Source of the DNA: Izhakiella capsodis
Lineage (GTDB): Bacteria; Pseudomonadota; Gammaproteobacteria; Enterobacterales; Enterobacteriaceae
Length of the DNA stretch: 64,000 nt
Direction: 5' to 3'
Assembly (NCBI RefSeq): GCF_900115045.1
Contig: NZ_FOVC01000001.1
Coordinates: forward strand, 124,001 to 188,000
This document shows, piece after piece, positions 29,250 through 37,384 of this stretch. Under the pieces are notes generated by a model, which was not told the origin of the DNA, did not search any database, and saw nothing but the letters and a program-made list of their open reading frames with translations. A program made the position numbers and the translations under genes. Position 1 is the stretch's first letter; every line of letters begins with the position of its first letter.

Positions 29250-29607
29250 TCTGTGACCTTTCGCTTTCCTGCGATAATAAGCCATAAACGTTCATTGTAA
29301 TCGAACCTTATTAAAAAACCGACACGACGCAGAAAAATGTGCTTTTGACGAAAGTACAAGGAGGAAAAGTGTCAAGAAATGTCAGATTTTTTTAAAAAGT
29401 GCGCAAAAAACCTTTTTTTACTTAGCGGAGTAAATAATTTTTTTTGGTCTTTTCTTAATTAGAATTCAATATGTTATCCGATTTCATTAACTTTTTGTTA
29501 CATGAAAACAATCGTTAGACAACCTTTTACGGGCAGAGTTTCTTACTGACTTTTGTTATATTTGTAACGTTGTCAGGAGAAGAAGTACTTTCACATTTGA
29601 GGTGGTT
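29250..29607. promoter_or_regulatory. Divergent promoter region rhtA/ompX
   Basis: About 350 AT-rich bases between divergent genes. T- and A-runs cluster at 29390-29470, and TTGTTATATTTGTAACG lies 30-45 bases before the ompX ribosome-binding site, likely part of the ompX promoter and leader. No gene is seen. Confidence 0.45.
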
Positions 29608-30120
29608 ATGAAAAAAATTGCATGTCTTTCAGCCTTGGCTTGTGTTCTGGCAGTTTCTGCTGGCTCAGCAATGGCACGTAGCACCGTTTCACTTGGTTAT
29701 GCCCAGAGCGATATGCAGGGCGTTGTCAACAAAGCTAACGGTTTCAACCTGAAATATCGTTGGGAAAATGAAAACAATCCTCTGGGCTGGATTGGTTCAT
29801 TTACCTACACCACCAAAAACCATGATGTTAATGGTTTTAACGATAAAGGCCAGTATTACGGCATCACCGCGGGTCCTGCTTACCGCATTAACGATTGGGC
29901 CAGCATCTATGGCGTGATCGGTCTTGGCTACGGTAAATACGATTCTAACGCAATTAACACCCGTGATAAGTCTGGCAGCAGTGATGTCGGCTTCTCTTAC
30001 GGTGCGGGCCTGCAGTTTAACCCAATGGAAAACATCGCTATCGATACCGGTTACGAGAAGAGCCGTATTCGTAGTGTTGACGTTGGCACCTGGATTGTTG
30101 GTGTAGGTTACAGCTTCTGA
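29608..30120 (+). CDS. ompX: Outer membrane protein OmpX
   Basis: This small 170-residue beta-barrel of eight strands sits in the outer membrane and is linked to adhesion and to resistance to complement and other stresses. A signal peptide (MKKIACLSALACVLAVSAGS, cut after AMA) precedes the barrel. The blocks GFNLKYRWENENNPLGWIGS, QYYGITAGPAYRINDWASIY and IRSVDVGTWIVGVGYSF match E. coli OmpX; the surface loops differ. The last residue is Phe, as needed for BAM assembly. GAGGTGG lies just before the ATG, so it is well translated. Confidence 0.97.
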   Translation: MKKIACLSALACVLAVSAGSAMARSTVSLGYAQSDMQGVVNKANGFNLKYRWENENNPLGWIGSFTYTTKNHDVNGFNDKGQYYGITAGPAYRINDWASIYGVIGLGYGKYDSNAINTRDKSGSSDVGFSYGAGLQFNPMENIAIDTGYEKSRIRSVDVGTWIVGVGYSF

Positions 30121-30152
30121 TTATACCCGGTGGGATGATCCCCACTGTCGGT

Positions 30153-30184
30153 AAAAAAATCCGCCGTCTAGGCGGATTTTTTTT
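30153..30184 (+). terminator. Rho-independent terminator of ompX
   Basis: AAAAAATCCGCC, loop GTCTA, GGCGGATTTTTTTT: a six-base perfect GC-rich stem with A/T runs on both sides, 30 bases after the ompX stop. It can work in both directions and would also end the leftward mntS transcript. Confidence 0.9.
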
Positions 30185-30227
30185 GCCTTTAGTTAGCAGG
30201 CGTGAACATTAAGCTTACCGGGCGTTG

Positions 30228-30335
30228 TCATTTTCGGCTACTTTTTTTATCGGCGATGAGCATTTCAAGTAGCATCAGGCGCAGGGTAAACGGTGAACGC
30301 AATAACAGCGGCAGGTTTTGAATGACTTTTTTCAT
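30228..30335 (-). CDS. mntS: Small manganese chaperone-like protein MntS
   Basis: The 35-residue product shares the core SPFTLRLMLLEML with E. coli MntS (SPFKVRLMLLSML, 42 residues). MntS raises free intracellular manganese by blocking the exporter MntP and is repressed by MntR with manganese. A perfect GGAGGA lies five bases before the ATG at 30335. It sits between ompX and mntR, the E. coli position, and is read away from the MntR-like palindrome at 30499. The C terminus, KKSSRK, is shorter and basic compared with E. coli. Confidence 0.8.
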   Translation of the reverse strand: MKKVIQNLPLLLRSPFTLRLMLLEMLIADKKSSRK

Positions 30336-30368
30336 TTTTATCCTCCGTCTGTACAGCGTGTTAGCCTT

Positions 30369-30455
30369 CTAACGGCGCTTTTGCGCAGTCAGACCCAGGC
30401 AGAGCCCACCGATAAAAGTAAGAAACAACATCAGTAGGATGTAGACGCTATCCAT
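30369..30455 (-). CDS. Unnamed 28-residue membrane protein upstream of mntS
   Basis: The frame encodes MDSVYILLMLFLTFIGGLCL followed by GLTAQKRR: one membrane helix with an acidic N terminus and a basic C-terminal tail. GGAGAG lies five bases before the ATG. It is 33 bases upstream of mntS on the same strand and downstream of the MntR-like palindrome, so both would be read together. I do not recognise it from E. coli. Its codon layout and start signal suggest a real small protein, perhaps linked to manganese. Confidence 0.6.
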   Translation of the reverse strand: MDSVYILLMLFLTFIGGLCLGLTAQKRR

Positions 30456-30498
30456 GACACTCTCCGTACTTCTAAGAAGTGAGTATAATATCGAGACT

Positions 30499-30514
30499 TA
30501 TAGCATAAGCTATA
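30499..30514. promoter_or_regulatory. MntR-like operator
   Basis: TATAGCATAAGCTATA is a palindrome of the type bound by Mn-loaded MntR. It lies 44 bases upstream of the 28-codon ORF that precedes mntS and 121 bases upstream of mntR, so it can control both directions. Confidence 0.75.
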
Positions 30515-30634
30515 CTATTTAGCCAGTGCTATTTAGATGACTGTTTGAGGATCATGAACCATCGTTTACAATGGCAGCCCAACTGGCTGATGCAGTAATG
30601 GCGGGTCCGTAATGTATAGAAAGAAGGAAGCTGA

Positions 30635-31102
30635 ATGAGTCGTCGCGCGAAAGACGCTGCGCCGGTATCGAATGGCCAGTTAAAAGATATTGAAGAGCAT
30701 GTTGAAGGCTTTCGGCAGGTGCGGGAGGCGCACCGCCGCGAGCTGATCGATGACTATGTTGAACTTATTTCTGATTTGATTCGCGAGTTTGGCGAAGCGC
30801 GTCAGGTTGATATGGCCGCCCGTCTCGGGGTATCCCAGCCGACGGTGGCTAAGATGTTAAAACGCCTCGGCGTAGCTGGTCTTATTGAGCAAGTGCCCTA
30901 CCGCGGCGTGTTTCTCACCAGTGAAGGAGAGAAACTGGCAGAGGAGAGCCGCGCGCGCCATTATATTGTAGAGACGTTTCTGTTGGCACTTGGGATCAGT
31001 CCGGATACTGCCCGACGTGATGCCGAAGGTATCGAGCATCATGTCAGCGACGAAACGCTGGCGATATTTCAAAAATTCAGTAACGTCCAACAAACAAACT
31101 GA
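30635..31102 (+). CDS. mntR: Manganese-dependent transcriptional regulator MntR
   Basis: The 155-residue product belongs to the DtxR/MntR family. Its winged helix-turn-helix is visible as [20 protein letters not shown], and the metal-binding dimer domain carries [20 protein letters not shown] and [14 protein letters not shown] with the Glu/His ligands. With manganese it represses mntH and mntS. GAAGGA lies before the ATG. The 3' end is 13 bases upstream of the likely start of ybiR, which suggests one operon. Confidence 0.95.
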   Translation: MSRRAKDAAPVSNGQLKDIEEHVEGFRQVREAHRRELIDDYVELISDLIREFGEARQVDMAARLGVSQPTVAKMLKRLGVAGLIEQVPYRGVFLTSEGEKLAEESRARHYIVETFLLALGISPDTARRDAEGIEHHVSDETLAIFQKFSNVQQTN

Positions 31103-31115
31103 CAATCTTTGCCGG

Positions 31116-32240
31116 ATGCCTGCCATGGGTTCGTTGCTGCGTACTTTTTTGCACGATCGTTTTTTGCAAGCCCTGCTGGTTTTAGGGCTGATCATCAGTG
31201 TGTTTGCTGATTTTCATTATCGCCAGTTAGCCCTCGCGGTTAACTGGAAAACCATTATCACGCTCGCTTGTTTGCTGCTGCTGACTAAAGGTATAGAAAG
31301 CAGTGGCTATTTTGATTTACTTGGTCGTCGATGCATCCTGCATTTCCGCACCCAGCGCGCCCTGGCGCTGCTGATGGTTGCTGCCTCAGCACTGCTTTCT
31401 ACCTTTCTCAGCAATGATGTTGCGCTGTTTATTACTGTTCCGTTGACCCTGACGTTGCGTAAATTTACCCAGCTGCCAGTTAACCGATTAATTATTTTTG
31501 AAGCGCTGGCCGTGAATGCCGGCTCTTTATTAACGCCCATCGGCAACCCGCAAAATATTTTACTTTGGAGTCAAGGGCGTCAAGGCTTTTTTCAATTTAT
31601 CTGGCAAATGCTGCCGTTAGCCGCGTTGCTGATTACATCTCTGTTGCTGTTAACGTTTTTCAGCTTTAGTAAACAGCCCGTTAAGCGGCAGCAAAACAGT
31701 GAAACCTCAGAATGGCAAAAAGCCCTATTCATACAGTGTGCGACACTTTATGTATTGTTTGTTATTGCGCTTGAGCTGGATCTGGCCGTTTATGCATTGT
31801 TGGTGGTCGCGCTGTTTTTTTTGTGGCGCGCGCCCCGTATTCTTTTGTTACTGGACTGGAGCTTGTTAGTCGTTTTTATTCTGATGTTCATTGACGTACT
31901 TCTACTGACCCGCTTACCGTTATTAACTCCCATTTTGCAGCAGGTGACACACTGGGGTCAGACTGGACACTACTTGCTGGCAATCGGTTTATCGCAGATT
32001 ATCAGCAACGTTCCCGCTACCATATTACTGCTAAATTTTCTACCGGCCTCAACGTTACTGGCATGGTCTGTGAATATTGGTGGTTTTGGTTTTCTGCCTG
32101 GCTCGTTGGCTAATTTGATTGCGCTACGTATGGCCCGTGACCGGAGTATCTGGTGGCAATTCCACCTTTTCTCTATACCTGCACTGCTGTTTTCCCTGTT
32201 CGCAGGAGGGTGTTTATTTTTCTTAATTAATGTGGTTTGA
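31116..32240 (+). CDS. ybiR: YbiR, inner-membrane transporter of the ArsB/NhaD (ion transporter) superfamily
   Basis: The 374-residue product has about ten membrane helices and the signature LSTFLSNDVALFITVPLTLT, then NAGSLLTPIGNPQNILLWS, which forms the re-entrant substrate site in this superfamily of anion and Na+/H+ carriers. Substrate is not known for YbiR. I start at 31116 just after mntR; an ATG at 31125 is also possible, and the longer frame inside mntR is rejected. It follows mntR as in E. coli. Confidence 0.88.
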   Translation: MPAMGSLLRTFLHDRFLQALLVLGLIISVFADFHYRQLALAVNWKTIITLACLLLLTKGIESSGYFDLLGRRCILHFRTQRALALLMVAASALLSTFLSNDVALFITVPLTLTLRKFTQLPVNRLIIFEALAVNAGSLLTPIGNPQNILLWSQGRQGFFQFIWQMLPLAALLITSLLLLTFFSFSKQPVKRQQNSETSEWQKALFIQCATLYVLFVIALELDLAVYALLVVALFFLWRAPRILLLLDWSLLVVFILMFIDVLLLTRLPLLTPILQQVTHWGQTGHYLLAIGLSQIISNVPATILLLNFLPASTLLAWSVNIGGFGFLPGSLANLIALRMARDRSIWWQFHLFSIPALLFSLFAGGCLFFLINVV

Positions 32241-32241
32241 C

Positions 32242-32361
32242 ATGAGTATTGTTGTTTTACTTCTCAGGTACTGGAATGTATTACGTTTTCTCCTATTGTT
32301 AAAAGCTGAATTACTCGATTTTGCCTGCTTCTGGCTTTCCTCAAAGCCTGCTAACAATTGA
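32242..32361 (+). CDS. Possible 39-residue hydrophobic leader-type ORF
   Basis: The frame MSIVVLLLRYWNVLRFLLLL and then KAELLDFACFWLSSKPANN fills almost the whole gap between ybiR and the pump operon. Its TGA overlaps an ATG at 32361 of the membrane fusion protein gene (TGATG), a coupling-type junction. No ribosome-binding site precedes it, and Leu-rich random frames are common in AT-rich DNA, so this is uncertain. Confidence 0.3.
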   Translation: MSIVVLLLRYWNVLRFLLLLKAELLDFACFWLSSKPANN

Positions 32362-33515
32362 TGGTAACTATGGCTGAACAACATAACCCCGCGTCCGAAG
32401 AGGACAAAATTAATCAGGATGGGCAGCAGGATGCCTCACAACAACCCAATAATGGAAAGGGTGATAATGCAGAGCGCAAACGGCCGGGTAAAAAGCCACT
32501 GATTATTCTGGTTATCATCGTAGTTGTAATGGCTATCGTCGCATTGATTTACTGGCTGATGACGCATAATCAGCAAACGACAGATGATGCCTTCACCGAG
32601 GGAGATGCGGTAACCATTGCGGCCAAAGTTTCTGGCTATGTTGTCGAACTGCCGGTGCGTGATAACCAGAGGGTAAAAAAAGGCGATTTACTGGTGCGTA
32701 TCGATCCCCGTGATAGCGCAGCGCAGCGCGATCAGGCAAAAGCGCAGCTGGGGCTTGCCATCGCGCAGTTGCACCAGGCTCAGGCACAGCTGGATCTTTC
32801 GAGGATAAAATATCCGGCGCAGCGCGATCAGGTCCTTGCACAACAGTTGCAGGCTGAAGCCAATTTTATGAATGCTGAGGCTGATTACCGCCGTCAGCGC
32901 GGCGTAGATCCGCGAGCAACTTCACAGCGCAACATCGATTCCGCCAGCGCGCAGTTACGCAGCGCCAAAGCGCAGCTGGCAAGCGCTAAAGCACAGGTCG
33001 AGGTTGCCTCGCAGGTTGCGCTACAAATTCGCCAGCAGGAGACTAACGTTGAAGCCAGACAGCAGCAGGTTGAACAGGCGAAAGCGCAGCTGAATACCGC
33101 TGAGTTAAACCTTTCCTATACCGATGTTCGCGCCCCCTATGACGGCTTTGTGACCAAACGTAATGTCTACCAGGGCACCCTGGTTCAGGCTGGTTCATCA
33201 CTGTTTTCTTTGGTATCGCCCAATATCTGGATTATCGCTAATTTTAAGGAGTCACAGCTCGAACATATGAACCCCGGCGATAAGGTTGATGTCCGCGTTG
33301 ATGCCTGGCCAGATCTCAAGCTAGAGGGGCATGTCGATAGTATTCAGATGGGTTCGGGTTCGCGTTTCTCGGCCTTCCCGGCTGAAAATGCGACCGGCAA
33401 TTATGTAAAAATCGTTCAGCGCGTACCGGTGAAAATCGTCATTGATCATGGTCTTGATGCTAATAAACCGTTGCCTCTGGGGCTTTCTGTTGAGCCGACG
33501 GTGATAGTGAAATGA
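32361..33515 (+). CDS. EmrA/HlyD-family membrane fusion protein of a tripartite efflux pump
   Basis: The 384-residue product has a charged cytosolic N terminus of about 45 residues, one membrane helix (LIILVIIVVVMAIVALIYWL), a lipoyl half (TIAAKVSGYVVELPVRDNQRV), a long Gln/Ala-rich coiled-coil hairpin, and the return lipoyl/beta-barrel part (LSYTDVRAPYDGFVTKRNVY). It links the inner-membrane carrier to the outer-membrane channel. I place the start at 32361 with a second choice at 32370. The stop overlaps the start of the carrier gene by four bases. Confidence 0.88.
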   Translation: MVTMAEQHNPASEEDKINQDGQQDASQQPNNGKGDNAERKRPGKKPLIILVIIVVVMAIVALIYWLMTHNQQTTDDAFTEGDAVTIAAKVSGYVVELPVRDNQRVKKGDLLVRIDPRDSAAQRDQAKAQLGLAIAQLHQAQAQLDLSRIKYPAQRDQVLAQQLQAEANFMNAEADYRRQRGVDPRATSQRNIDSASAQLRSAKAQLASAKAQVEVASQVALQIRQQETNVEARQQQVEQAKAQLNTAELNLSYTDVRAPYDGFVTKRNVYQGTLVQAGSSLFSLVSPNIWIIANFKESQLEHMNPGDKVDVRVDAWPDLKLEGHVDSIQMGSGSRFSAFPAENATGNYVKIVQRVPVKIVIDHGLDANKPLPLGLSVEPTVIVK

Positions 33516-35080
33516 CACAGGCGCAAAGCTGGAAACCGGCAGGTAATCCGTGGCTAGTGGCAATGGTCGTCACGGTGGCGGTGTTCATGGAAATTCTGGA
33601 CACCACTATCGTAAACGTAGCCTTGCCACACATTGCTGGCTCGCTATCATCCAGCTATGACGAATCCACCTGGGTGCTGACCTCCTATTTGGTGGCAAAC
33701 GGCATTGTGCTGCCAATTTCGGCATTTCTTAGCCGGGTTTTCGGCCGCAAAATGTTTTTTTTGATCTGCATTGTGATGTTCACCGTTTGTTCGTTTCTGT
33801 GTGGTATCGCGACCGAACTATGGCAGATCATTTTATTCCGGGTATTGCAGGGGTTTTTTGGTGGCGGATTGCAGCCGGTTCAGCAATCCGTTCTTCTGGA
33901 CTATTTTAAAGCGGAAGATCGCGGTAAAGCCTTTGGCCTCTCTTCTATCGCCGTGATCGTCGCGCCAGTGCTGGGGCCAACGCTGGGTGGCTGGATCACC
34001 GATAATTACAGCTGGCGCTGGGTTTTTTTTATTAATATTCCGGTAGGCGTCCTCTGTGTTATCGCTATTTATCAGCTGCTGGAAGATCCGCCGTGGGAAA
34101 AACGCTGGGCGTCGGGCAAGTTGAAAATCGATTACATCGGCATCAGCCTGATTACCCTTGGACTAGGCTGTCTGCAAGTGATGCTGGATCGCGGTGAGGA
34201 CGAGGACTGGTTCAACTCGAACTTTATCGTCCTGTTTGCCGTACTGACGATGATTGGTCTGGTTGGTGCGGTCTACTGGCTAATTTATACCCGAAGGCCA
34301 GTGGTCGATCTGCAGGTGATGAAGGATCGGAACTTTTGGGTTGCGGGAGTGTTGATGGCTGGCATGGCGACAATTCTGTACGGTAGCTCGGTCGTTATTC
34401 CGCAGCTGGCGCAACAAGATTTAGGCTATACCGCCACCTGGTCCGGGCTGGTACTTTCCCCTGGGGCGGTGCTGATTATTTTGACTATTCCTCTGGTACT
34501 GAAGTTGATGCCTGTCGTACAGACGCGCTGGATTATTGCTTTTGGATTTCTCTGCCTGAGCGCGTCGTTTATCTACAGCGCTAACCTGACGCCGAATATC
34601 GACTTTACCACCTTGATGCTGATGCGCAGCGCACAGACGATCGGGCTTGGTTTCCTGTTTGTCCCTCTGACCACTATCGCATTCGTCACCATACCACAAC
34701 GTTTAAACGCCGATGCTTCGGCGCTTTTTACTATGTTCAGAAACGTGTGCGGTTCAATTGGTATCTCGCTATGCACTGCGGCCATCACCGAGCGCCAGCA
34801 AACCCACAGCGCTTATCTGTCTGGTAGCATGTCGCCGCTCAACGAGACGTTCACACAAACGCTGGCTCGCTGGACTCAGGCGGTAAAAGATTTTTCCTCA
34901 ATGGCGGGTGATCCCAGCGCTATTGCCAGCGGAAAGCTTTATCAGGAAATGATCGCTCAGTCGCGTATTCTTGCTTACATAGATGTTTTTATTGGATTAA
35001 GCCTATTAGCCTTGATTTTATTACCTTTTTGTTTTCTGCTGTCGCCAGTTAAAAGCGAAGGCAGCGCGGGAGCACATTAA
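33512..35080 (+). CDS. DHA2-family MFS multidrug transporter (EmrB/QacA type)
   Basis: The 522-residue product has 14 membrane helices and the DHA2 motif LDTTIVNVALPHIAGSL in helix 1, then WVLTSYLVANGIVLPISAFL. Helix 5 carries GPTLGGWITDNYSWRWVF, motif C of antiporters, so it should exchange drugs or other amphiphiles for protons. The ATG overlaps the fusion-protein stop (ATGA), and the outer-membrane gene begins two bases after its own stop, so the three genes form one operon for a complete pump. The substrate is not evident. Confidence 0.9.
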   Translation: MTQAQSWKPAGNPWLVAMVVTVAVFMEILDTTIVNVALPHIAGSLSSSYDESTWVLTSYLVANGIVLPISAFLSRVFGRKMFFLICIVMFTVCSFLCGIATELWQIILFRVLQGFFGGGLQPVQQSVLLDYFKAEDRGKAFGLSSIAVIVAPVLGPTLGGWITDNYSWRWVFFINIPVGVLCVIAIYQLLEDPPWEKRWASGKLKIDYIGISLITLGLGCLQVMLDRGEDEDWFNSNFIVLFAVLTMIGLVGAVYWLIYTRRPVVDLQVMKDRNFWVAGVLMAGMATILYGSSVVIPQLAQQDLGYTATWSGLVLSPGAVLIILTIPLVLKLMPVVQTRWIIAFGFLCLSASFIYSANLTPNIDFTTLMLMRSAQTIGLGFLFVPLTTIAFVTIPQRLNADASALFTMFRNVCGSIGISLCTAAITERQQTHSAYLSGSMSPLNETFTQTLARWTQAVKDFSSMAGDPSAIASGKLYQEMIAQSRILAYIDVFIGLSLLALILLPFCFLLSPVKSEGSAGAH

Positions 35081-35081
35081 C

Positions 35082-36626
35082 ATGCAAATGATATCCACTC
35101 GTCTCTCATTCAGCCAGGTGGCGCTTGTGATGCTGAGCGTGTTAACACTTTCCGCTTGCTCGGTAGGTCCGGATTACTACGCGCCAAAACCGGTTACCGC
35201 CAGCCATTTTAATGCGATGGATAGCGATACCGGCTCAAAACCGCAGGCAAGCGCCATCAATCCTCAGTGGTGGAAAACCTTTCAGGATCCTCAACTCGAT
35301 AGTCTGATCTCACGGTCGATTGCGGGTAATCTCTCGTTGCAGCAGGCGGTGATGCGTATCGCCTCTGCACGTCAGCAAATTGATCAGGCGCGCGGCGCCT
35401 GGTTTCCCGGCGTGGCTGGCACCGGTCAGATTACGCGGCAGCAGCTTGGGGCAGAAGGTCTGCTTGCCTCCAATGGTGTTTACGACCAGATGAATCAGAA
35501 CGCAGGACAATACCGCTCTATGCTGGATAGCCTTACCAAGCCAGTCACGCTCTATCAGGGGCATTTTGATGCATCCTGGGAACTGGACTTGTGGGGTAAA
35601 GTGCGCCGTCAGGTTGAAGTGGCGAAGGCGCGGCAGCAACAGAGTATAGAGACCCGCAACGATGCGCTGGTTTCTCTTGAAGCTGAGGTTGCGCGCACTT
35701 ATCTGCAATTGCGTGGTGCGCAGGCGGTAACGCAAACCATTGAAACGCAGATTCAGGTCGCGCAGCAGACCCTAACGCTGACGCAGAGTCAGCAGCAAAA
35801 TGGCCTCTCACCGATGACCGATGTCGAAAATGCTCGTGCCCAGTTAGGTTTTCTGCGTGCTCAGCTGCCTCAGTATCAGTCACAGGTTCGTCAGGCGATG
35901 AGCGGAATGGCCGTATTGCTCGGTAAGGTGCCGGGTGCGCTGGATAGCGAACTGGCGACACCAAAAGCAATGCCGCTATTGCCCGCACGGGTGTCAGTTG
36001 GCGTCCCCTCAACGCTGGCGCGTCGGCGTCCGGACGTGCGCGTTGCAGAAGCACAGCTGCATGCCGCCACGGCGAATATCGGCGTGGCGATTGCGCAGAT
36101 GTTCCCAAGCCTGTCGTTGACCGGTGAATTTGGGATGCGCAATACGGATGCCAGCTATCTGGATAACTGGAGCAGTCATTTCTACAGCGTTGGCCCCTCA
36201 CTCAGCATTCCTATTTTTCAGGGCGGGCGTCTGGTTTCCAGCGTGAAGCTGGCGCGAGCCGATCAAGCCAGTGCTGCGCTGGGCTATCGCCAGACGGTGT
36301 TGAATGCGCTGCAGGAGGTGGAAAATGCGTTGGTTAGCTATCACGCCGATCAGCAGCGGGTGGCGAGTCTGAATGAAACAGTTGACGCGCAGCAAAGCGC
36401 TTTCGATCTGGCACGGGATAGTTACAGTAAAGGTCTCAGTAGTTTTATCGAGGTGCTGGACGCTCAGCGCCAGCTAGCGCAAACCCGCCAGCAACTGGTT
36501 TTAGCCCGGATGCAGAGCAGCGTCGATTTAGTGGCTTTGTATAAATCTCTTGGCGGCGGCTGGGAGCCTTATCAGACTGTCAATTTGCCGGCGTTTTCGG
36601 TATCCGGCGAGGCCATTCAGGGATAA
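35082..36626 (+). CDS. Outer membrane efflux lipoprotein (NodT/TolC-like)
   Basis: The 514-residue product has a lipoprotein signal ending in the lipobox LSAC (Cys26) and the start SVGPDYYAPKPV typical of the NodT family. Two outer-membrane-efflux repeats follow, with the markers WWKTFQDPQLDSLISRSIAG, RRPDVRVAEAQLHAATANIG and SYSKGLSSFIEVLDAQRQLA. It gives the pump its own outer-membrane channel instead of relying on TolC. The gene ends four bases before a convergent small ORF. Confidence 0.9.
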   Translation: MQMISTRLSFSQVALVMLSVLTLSACSVGPDYYAPKPVTASHFNAMDSDTGSKPQASAINPQWWKTFQDPQLDSLISRSIAGNLSLQQAVMRIASARQQIDQARGAWFPGVAGTGQITRQQLGAEGLLASNGVYDQMNQNAGQYRSMLDSLTKPVTLYQGHFDASWELDLWGKVRRQVEVAKARQQQSIETRNDALVSLEAEVARTYLQLRGAQAVTQTIETQIQVAQQTLTLTQSQQQNGLSPMTDVENARAQLGFLRAQLPQYQSQVRQAMSGMAVLLGKVPGALDSELATPKAMPLLPARVSVGVPSTLARRRPDVRVAEAQLHAATANIGVAIAQMFPSLSLTGEFGMRNTDASYLDNWSSHFYSVGPSLSIPIFQGGRLVSSVKLARADQASAALGYRQTVLNALQEVENALVSYHADQQRVASLNETVDAQQSAFDLARDSYSKGLSSFIEVLDAQRQLAQTRQQLVLARMQSSVDLVALYKSLGGGWEPYQTVNLPAFSVSGEAIQG

Positions 36627-36630
36627 TCAA

Positions 36631-36813
36631 TTACTGACGACGTTGACGGTTTGCACAGTATTTAGTCCTGTTTAATGCCTGCGCGCGGCGGGCTTCGTTT
36701 GCTGTTTCACTGTTGGTATATTCAGCAACGTTAAGCGCGGGAACATCGTAACCATTCAGCACGCATAGCGCCTGCAAAATGCGGGCTAACTCCTTGCTGC
36801 TTACATCATTCAT
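36631..36813 (-). CDS. Small hypothetical protein (60 residues)
   Basis: The frame encodes MNDVSSKELARILQALCVLN, then GYDVPALNVAEYTNSETANE and a basic end. The pattern of a short helical start and a Lys/Arg-rich tail looks protein-like, but I know no family. Only a weak purine tract (GAAG) lies upstream. It converges on the efflux lipoprotein gene with a four-base gap. Confidence 0.4.
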   Translation of the reverse strand: MNDVSSKELARILQALCVLNGYDVPALNVAEYTNSETANEARRAQALNRTKYCANRQRRQ

Positions 36814-37384
36814 CGGTCATGACGAGCTTCTGAGCCAGACGCGGGTTCAGAAAGAGATTGCGTTGTAAAAACCTCCCGCTCGGAGCTGTGTTATGTGCCC
36901 GACGCAGGCTGTATGTCCTACCTGAGACAGGTATAAGCAAAAACGTTCGTCAGGCCGACGGTTGAACCAAAAAATCTCCCGGTGTGAGCCGCCGAACCAA
37001 GTATTTCTTGCCCTGTTCTTAGTACTGAACGAACTCACTCTACAGAAAATGCGGCGATCTAAAAAGCCTCGTTTCGCTATCCGCCGTTTATCTTGTCGAC
37101 AGCGCTTGCGCAGGCAGTTTACGAAATCTATTTAAACTTGTGGATATAAAACAGAATAAACGTGCGGTTTTATCGCATCAAGGTTGACGGTGATGACAGC
37201 GTTAAACCGGGGCTGCATCTCATTTTCGCTATTTAAATCTTACTAAGTGAGATCGACATATCAAAAATTAATTTCATTTGTTAACGGGTATGGAATAAAT
37301 GATTTACCTTTTTTTGACTCTGAAAGGGTTGGCATTGAATGATTTGCCTCAAAGTCGTTTTTAATCTGTTGGATGGGATATGTG
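36814..37384. other. Region with no supportable gene
   Basis: About 570 bases between the small ORF and the sugar-porter gene. Frames here are short and not protein-like. Its right part is AT-rich and should hold the promoter of the transporter gene, with a repeated ATGATTT-A/G-CC word at about 37298-37307 and 37340-37349. Confidence 0.4.

Noticed and set aside
30554..30598. 14-codon ORF (MNHRLQWQPNWLMQ) between the MntR-like site and mntR
   Set aside because: It is very short and has no clear conserved feature; a leader peptide is possible but not supported.
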